The notes beneath the pieces are model-generated. The model did not search any database. It saw nothing but the letters and a program-made list of their open reading frames with translations, and was not told the DNA's origin. DNA of 64,000 bases from Malania oleifera (Eukaryota > Streptophyta > Magnoliopsida > Santalales > Ximeniaceae): NCBI RefSeq assembly GCF_029873635.1, contig NC_080420.1:30309032-30373031 (forward strand), read 5' to 3'. A program made the position numbers and the translations under genes. Below are positions 58,286 to 64,000 of the stretch, one piece after another. Position 1 is the stretch's first letter, and every line of letters begins with the position of its first letter.

Positions 58286-59153
58286 TTAGCTGCTATTAGG
58301 TGTAGCTTGCAAGGTTGATGCATAAATCTTGGAATCACTAACTGGGTGAACAATATCTGGCCTTGTGTTGGTTAAATATATTAAGGAACCAACAAGGCTT
58401 CAATATGTTTTTTCATCAACCTTTGATGTCCCATCATTCAACTGTAGCTTCTTGTTCACGGCGAGTTGGGTAGAAATTGGCTTGCAATTATTCACTAGGA
58501 ATTTCTTCAGTAAGTCTTTGAGATTTTTCTCTTTGAGAAATAAATATCTCAATTTCTGTTTGCCGGACTTGAATTCCAAGAAAATATTTCATAAGACATA
58601 AATCTGTCATATCGTACTCTTTCGTCATGGCTTCCTTGAATTTTTACACCATTGCTAGATCTGTGTTTATGCAAATTAAATCATCAACAAATACACAAAC
58701 AACAAGAAAATCTTTCTTAGCTCCTTTCTTGACATTTAGTGCGGGCTCATTCTGACTTTTCTAGAACCCATTTTGACGGAAGTAGGAATCAGTTTTGCTA
58801 TTCCAGGCTCATCAAGCTTGCTTTAATCTGTACAAAGGCTTTTCATAGTCTATAAACTTTATCTTCCTGACCTGGTATAGAATAACCGTTAGGTTGCTCC
58901 ACATAAACTTCTTCTTCCTATTCTCCATTGAGAAATATTGATTTAACATCCAACTAGAACACTTGCGACTCCAATTAGCTACCAAGGCAAAAATTGGTCT
59001 TATCGTCTCCTTGCGAACCATAGGCCAAAGTCTCATTGAAGTACATTCCAGGCTATTGTGAATAGCCTTTTGCAACTATATGGGCCTTATTCTTATGTAT
59101 TGTGGCCATAGTTAGAGTCTTATGATTCGCAATTCAATTCTTACGATTTGTGT

Positions 59154-60310
59154 CAATTCCACACCAAAAGGAGGATGCATAGACAAGGAGGACGCATCCA
59201 TAAAAGGGGATGCACATCTAAAAGAGGATGCATACATGAGGAGGACACATGTAAGAGGAGAATGCATATAGAAACATGATGCATCCGCAAGAAAGATGCA
59301 CCCAAAAGGAAGGTGCATCAATGAGAAGGATGCATCTAGAATGAGGGTGCATCCTGGAGGAGGACACATCCGCAAGAAGGAAGCATTTAGGAGGATGCAT
59401 CCATGTGGAGAACACATCCGCAAGGAGGCTGCATTCACAAGGAGAATGCATCTGCAAGGAGGATAAGGGAGGAGACATCCACAAGGAAGACACATCCAAA
59501 TGGAGGATGCAACTAGAAGGAGGCATCTAGGAAGAGGGTGCATCCACAAGGAGGACGTATCCACAAGGAGGGTGGGATCTACGCGGAGGATGCATTCGTA
59601 AGGAAGATGCATCTACAAGAAGGATGAATTTAGGGAGGAGGGTACATCGAGAAGGAGGATGCATCCACAAGAAAGATACATCCACTAGGAGGATGCATGT
59701 AGGAGTACACATCTAGAAGGAGAATGTGTCTGGGAAAGCAAAAATGCATCTAGGATGAGGACACATCTGCAAGGAGGATGTATCTAGGAGAAAGATGCAT
59801 CTACAAGGAGGACACATCCATGAGGGAGTGCATCCAAATGAAGGTTACATCTGAATACAAGAGGAGGATTCATATGAAAAGAGGATGCATCCACCTTTTG
59901 GATGCACCCGCGAGGACATATACAAAAGGAGAATGCATCCATGAGCAAGATGCATCTAGGAGGAGGATGCATATGGAAATGATGCGTTCAAAAGGAGGAT
60001 GCATCCACGAAGAGGACACATCCAACAAGAAGATGCATCAATGAGGAGGATGTATAAAAAAGGAGGATATATCCAAGAGGAGGATGCATCCATGAGACGG
60101 AAGCATCTAGAAGGAGGTGCATCCAAATGGAGATGCATCCAGGAGGAGGATGTAACATCCAGAAGGAAAATGTATCCATAAGGAGGACACATCCAAAAAG
60201 AAAGATGCATATAAAAGAAGGATGCAGAAGGTATGTCTACGAGGAGAGTACATCCAAAAGAAAGACACATTAACAAGTAGGATGCATGCAAGACACATCC
60301 AAGAAAAAGA
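59154..60310. repeat. Degenerate 17-bp minisatellite, core GGATGCATCC
   Basis: About 65 copies of a unit close to GGAGGATGCATCCACAA run head to tail for 1.15 kb, with frequent 1-4 bp length variation. The best-preserved copies contain the 10-bp palindrome GGATGCATCC. The array gives long apparent open frames on both strands, rich in Met-His-Pro on the minus strand, with no other sign of coding. Confidence 0.9.
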
Positions 60311-62110
60311 AACACATTAAGGGCATACATAAGAGGGGAGGGAAACTTGAAGTAGAAGGAATCTAAGGAAGAAAAGAAAAGAAAAAGAAATGAGAAGAGA
60401 GATATATTCTTGATTCTTTATAATGTAGAAAAATAACTTAAATGAATGATTCACAGCCTTGATTCCTTTTTCTCAATTATTTATATGAATGCTTTGGCTT
60501 TGGCTTTGGCTTTGTCTTTGATTTCCTAAAGCATACCTTTAACTTCAATTGTAAGGATTTCTTCACTTTCTAGTGCAATGGTTATTAAATATATGGAGAA
60601 GAAGAACCAACATTTTTGGATGACACAAGACCTTCTTTTTGTTATAGTAGTTCCAAGACAGAGCGGCAGCTAAGTAGTACCATAATATTCAAAAGAGAAC
60701 AATGGTATGAGGAAAAGCCCTTATGCCCCATAAGAACAAGGCTTATTCACCCCATACTAAATGAGAAAGATTGGAGGGATGACAATATCAACAAGGATTT
60801 CTTTGGATGGAGATTAAAGTGTTAAGAAATTAGCTTGTTTCAGTAGGTGAAAGAGACCCCATCCTTTCTAGGGGATTGCATGAAGGAATCTAAAGATAAA
60901 TATAACAAACTTATTCTAAGATGCAAAATTTTTTGCACTAATAAGTTTCTTCTTCAAATGGCAAGGCAAGTATAAGGATACATGGCTAGATGGTTCAAAG
61001 GATTTTTGGAGGGTGTATGAATTGAATTCTTTTCAAACTTGTTGGCTTCCTTTGTATGTCCTCTTGGGTTGGCCGGATGAGGGATGAATGTAAGAGTCCC
61101 ACCTTGCCATTTGTACAAAACAAAGTCATTGGTTTGCACTCAACTTATTATTATTTGGAGTCAGTTTACCATTTGATGAATCTAAGAGATGTCTGTTGCA
61201 CCCATGGGACGACACTACATCTTACTCACATAGACAATTACTTTCTGCATATTTCTAGTTGGGAAGGATTCAAAGAATATGCCTTCTTACCCAAAATTTT
61301 TATTTTATTTTATTTTTCTTTTTTACAAATCAAGGTGAGGTTTTCAGATGGACATCAAATATGTATGCTTCAAGAATGAAGATTTCATTACTTCATGCAT
61401 TCATTAATAAAATTTCCAATGGCTAATCCCATTACCTTAGTGGGATAGCCTCCAACCACTCGGTGAAAGACCATTTTTTTTTTTTTCCATAATAGAGGAA
61501 GATATAATAATAAAGAGAATGTACAACTAGAGCGAGATACTAAATCCTCTAAAATAAAAAGAAAAGAAAAAGCAAAGAACAAATATAAAAAATAAAAGTA
61601 GTAAAAAATAAAATAAAAATAAAATAAAAAGTTGAACTTATCCAAATGCAGGAATAAAATACCTTCCTTGCAACTTTTTCTTCATTTACTATAGAGTATT
61701 TGGCTTTTTTATTTTCTTGTCAGTCTTTATACCAACAATCACTTTGAGAGTAGATTGGATTTTTCAAGCACTGAAATGCAGTCTTTTGTCTCATGCCCAT
61801 ATTATTTTACATATGCACACTGAAATAAACATTGGAGAGAAAAATAACAAAAAAATAAAATTCATCTCAAATAAATCCATGTGGAAGAAGACGTGTTAAA
61901 ATCCAAAAATTCCAAGCCCAAGGCAGAGGAAGAAGTAGTAATCTTAACTCTAAGGTGCCGCATCCGTAAAAATATATGGGCACAAGATAAAATATTGCTG
62001 ATTTCGGTACAAGAAATGAAAAATCCAAATCACTCTCAAAGTGATTGTTGGTATAAGGACCAACAAGAAAAATAAAGAAGCCGACTACTCTGAAAAAACT
62101 AAAGAAGAAG
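60311..62110. other. Unassigned region with an L1 tail
   Basis: No gene recognised. A T-run at 61474-61486 followed by CCATAATAGAGGAAGATATAA looks like a minus-strand, 5'-truncated L1 tail (to about 61640). An A/T-only tract (AAAATAAAAT repeats) spans 61590-61630. Confidence 0.45.
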
Positions 62111-62905
62111 AAATAAGTCAGTATTTTATTCCTACATGAATACTCGATAAGAATTCAAAAATATTTGGTATGCGTACAGTGCTTGTAGCAATCTTTTGAC
62201 AAGCAACAAAAATATTTTCGTGAAGCTTGATGGTAAATTCTCCTCAGAAGTAGAACTTGGAGAATGCAAGCTGCACAAAATTGCCGAGAAAGGAGCAATC
62301 GCTATCCATACAAAGGGAGGTAACAATAATCTCATGTCTGATGTACTTTATGTTCCTAATTTGACCTAGAATTTATTAAGTGTTAGGCAACTACTAGTAT
62401 ATAAGCTCCATTTTGATAATGGATAATGCATCATCGTTGATAAGAAGAAAAATCTCACTATGGCTAGAGTAAAATGAATGTGAACTAAGTTTTTCTTTTA
62501 TCTATGCCACAACATGATAATATTGCTTTTCAAAGGCTTAGCAACAATAATTCCTGTTTATGGCATTTGAGATTCGAGCAACTAAATTTCAAGGGCTTAG
62601 AATTATTGAAGGAAAAACACATGGTTAGATTGCCTAACATCCCTAAGAAAGAAAAAGTTTTTGAAGATTGAATTTATGGAAGAATGCACTGGTTGTCTTT
62701 CCCAAAGACATCCTTGAGAGGCAGAGCACCATTAGAATTAGTCCATGCAGATATTTGTGGACCTACAAGAGTGCCATCCCACAACAACAATGGATATTTT
62801 ATTCTTTTGTTAATGACTTTACCCAAATGATATGAGTTTATTTTCGGAAACAAAAATTAGGATCCTTCACTTTTCTTCAGTTCAAAGCATCTGCAGAAAA
62901 GCAAA
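62110..62905 (+). mobile_element. copia protease/integrase remnant
   Basis: Plus strand: KIFVKLDGKFSSEVELGECK near 62207-62270, then KGAIAIHTKGG, MSDVLYVPNL near 62333-62365 and NLLSVRQLL. The integrase part has LWHLRFEQLNFKGLELL (about 62555-62605) and LELVHADICGPTRVPSHNNN (62733-62790). One stop is at 62366 and others follow. It ends before the RTE element at about 62926. Confidence 0.78.
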
Positions 62906-62925
62906 GTGGCAGAAAATTGAAGATA

Positions 62926-64000
62926 CAACAACAGCAGCAAGCCTTAAACCTCACTAGGTGGGACCAGCTGAATGAATTTTTTTTTTTTTGCCAATTCCGA
63001 TCGAGAGTGTTTTCCTCTATTAGATTAAGGGCTATTAAATCCTACCTCACTACCTCATTCCAAGTTATTTAAGCCCTAAACCTACCCCCTTTCATTCCAA
63101 AAATAATAACTAATTCACTCCTCCTCACAAGTGCTTTACTAAGCCTGCATTTCAAACGCCCAAACCATCTAAGCCGCCCCTCCCTAATCTTGTTTTCAAC
63201 TGGCGTTATGCCTAAATTATTGCGTATATGCTCGTTTCTTTCTTTATTTTTAATGTTAAACCACTTATCCACCTTAACATTCACATTTCAACAAATTTTA
63301 CTTTTTGTACATGTTTCTTAGTTGCCCAACATTCTGAGCCATAAAGCATAGCTGGCCTTATAGGTATAGTCGTCTTATAAAACTTTCCCTTTAATTTTAA
63401 GGGTATTCTACAATCACACAACACACCTGACACACTCCTCCATTTTACCCAACCTATTTCAATTCTGTGCACTACATCTTCTTCAATTTCCCCTTCACCT
63501 TGTAGAATAGATCCAAGATATTTAAATCTATTAGTGCTACTAATCTCTTGATTATCAAGTTTAATCCTCTCTCCACTACTACTATTTACATTATTGAAAT
63601 TACATTTCATATATTCAGTCTCATTCCTACTTATCCCAAATCCTTTAGACTCTAATGTGGCTTTCCAAAGTTCTAGCTTAGATTACACTGTGCTCTTGCT
63701 ATCATCAATCAACATGATATCATCTGCAAACAACATAAACCAAGGGATCTCATTTTGGATATTACTAGTACGTTCATTAATTATAAAAAGTAAAAAGCTA
63801 ATTGCTGAAAGTGGAACATTAATGTACACCTATTGTGATAAGAAAATCTCTAGATTCCCCTCTTATATCCTAACGCTAGTTACTACTCTATCATAGATAT
63901 CCTTAATGACATCAATATATCTACCACAAACCCCCTTATTTTCTAAGACCCACCAAAGAACTTTCCTAGGTACTTATCATATGGTTTCTCTAGGTCAAGA
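62926..64000 (-). mobile_element. RTE-type LINE, 3' portion of RT, running off the right edge
   Basis: Minus strand. The 3' end is at about 62926 with the short repeat tail CTGCTGTTGTTG and CCACCTAGTGAGGTTTAAGG just before it. The RT catalytic motif MLFADDIMLID lies at about 63740-63705. Then come GERIKLDNQEISSTNRFKYL (63573-63514), EDVVHRIEIGWVKWR, MLYGSECWATKKH (63342-63305), ERNEHIRNNLGI and GRLRWFGRLKCR. Only a few frameshifts and stops are seen, so it is the least decayed LINE here. The same family's tail is at 36641-37066. Confidence 0.85.

Larger units (their letters stand above)
53070..59110 (-). mobile_element. copia remnant split by an L1 LINE
   Basis: Minus strand. RT occupies 59110-58290: VRKETIRPIFALVANWS near 59020, FIDYEKPLYRLKQA (58853-58812), SLVGSLIYLTNTRPDI-like sequence near 58380-58330, and the FMHQPCKLHLIAAKRI segment at about 58320-58275. 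After the LINE insertion, RNase H resumes at 53770-53390: GYTDIDWEG-like near 53715, TTIYCDNISAIAMMKNPV (about 53560-53510), then FVHTKEQLVDSLTKA near 53440-53395. A minus-strand TATA CCTATATAAAGG at 53279-53268 lies in a probable LTR (about 53350-53070). Confidence 0.78.

Noticed and set aside
59154-60310. Regularly spaced palindromic repeats that could suggest a CRISPR-like array
   Set aside because: Units are 17 bp with no unique spacers, and the context is plant nuclear; it is a minisatellite.
59112-60330. Several overlapping open frames on both strands over the minisatellite
   Set aside because: They arise because the repeat unit lacks stops; composition is repeat-driven and no start context or domain is seen.
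60616-60825. Short plus-strand open frame beginning MDDTRPSF
   Set aside because: No motif, no splice partner and a TE-rich context; too little to support a gene.

Overview
This window is a plant nuclear segment, most likely from a eudicot. The evidence is three spliced plant genes (a plastid-type DNL/Zim17 zinc-finger protein, a lysine-rich arabinogalactan protein, and the 3' end of the plastid tRNA adenosine deaminase TADA) set in AT-rich DNA that is mostly retrotransposon. I cannot name the species. No bacterial operon, CRISPR array, rRNA or tRNA gene was seen.

Region 1-30058 is a nested pile of transposable elements (TEs). A Tat-lineage Ty3/gypsy remnant on the minus strand was hit by a CACTA DNA transposon (right end at 1222) and by a complete SIRE-like Ty1/copia element (1370-10614, 5-bp target duplication CCTGC). 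Next to it lies a 3'-truncated chromovirus-like gypsy element on the minus strand (about 11465-20062), itself holding a solo LTR (14886-16751, duplication GAGTA). It abuts a gag-only, probably non-autonomous copia element on the minus strand (20063-27825). A further LTR (28267-30058) closes the block.

Region 30772-44544 is one gene of three exons encoding a 207-residue DNL-type zinc-finger protein. Its second intron is 10,253 bp and is filled with copia, L1 and RTE relics. It converges on an arabinogalactan-protein gene (46141-44817, minus, two exons), whose stop codon lies only 272 bp from the stop of the first gene.

Region 46400-53000 holds a copia remnant, a head-to-head pair of LINE fragments, a SINE with target duplications, and the last two exons of TADA (minus). 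Upstream of these TADA exons, 53070-59110 is a copia remnant split by a 4.5-kb L1 LINE. Then come a 1.15-kb degenerate 17-bp minisatellite, an unassigned stretch, another copia fragment, and an RTE-type LINE running off the right edge. The remaining TADA exons are not in the window.

The most unusual pattern is shared by five LTR families, four copia-like and one gypsy. Each carries a 200-350 bp cluster of short, family-specific palindromic motifs just upstream of its TATA box. The motifs differ between families but the layout is the same.
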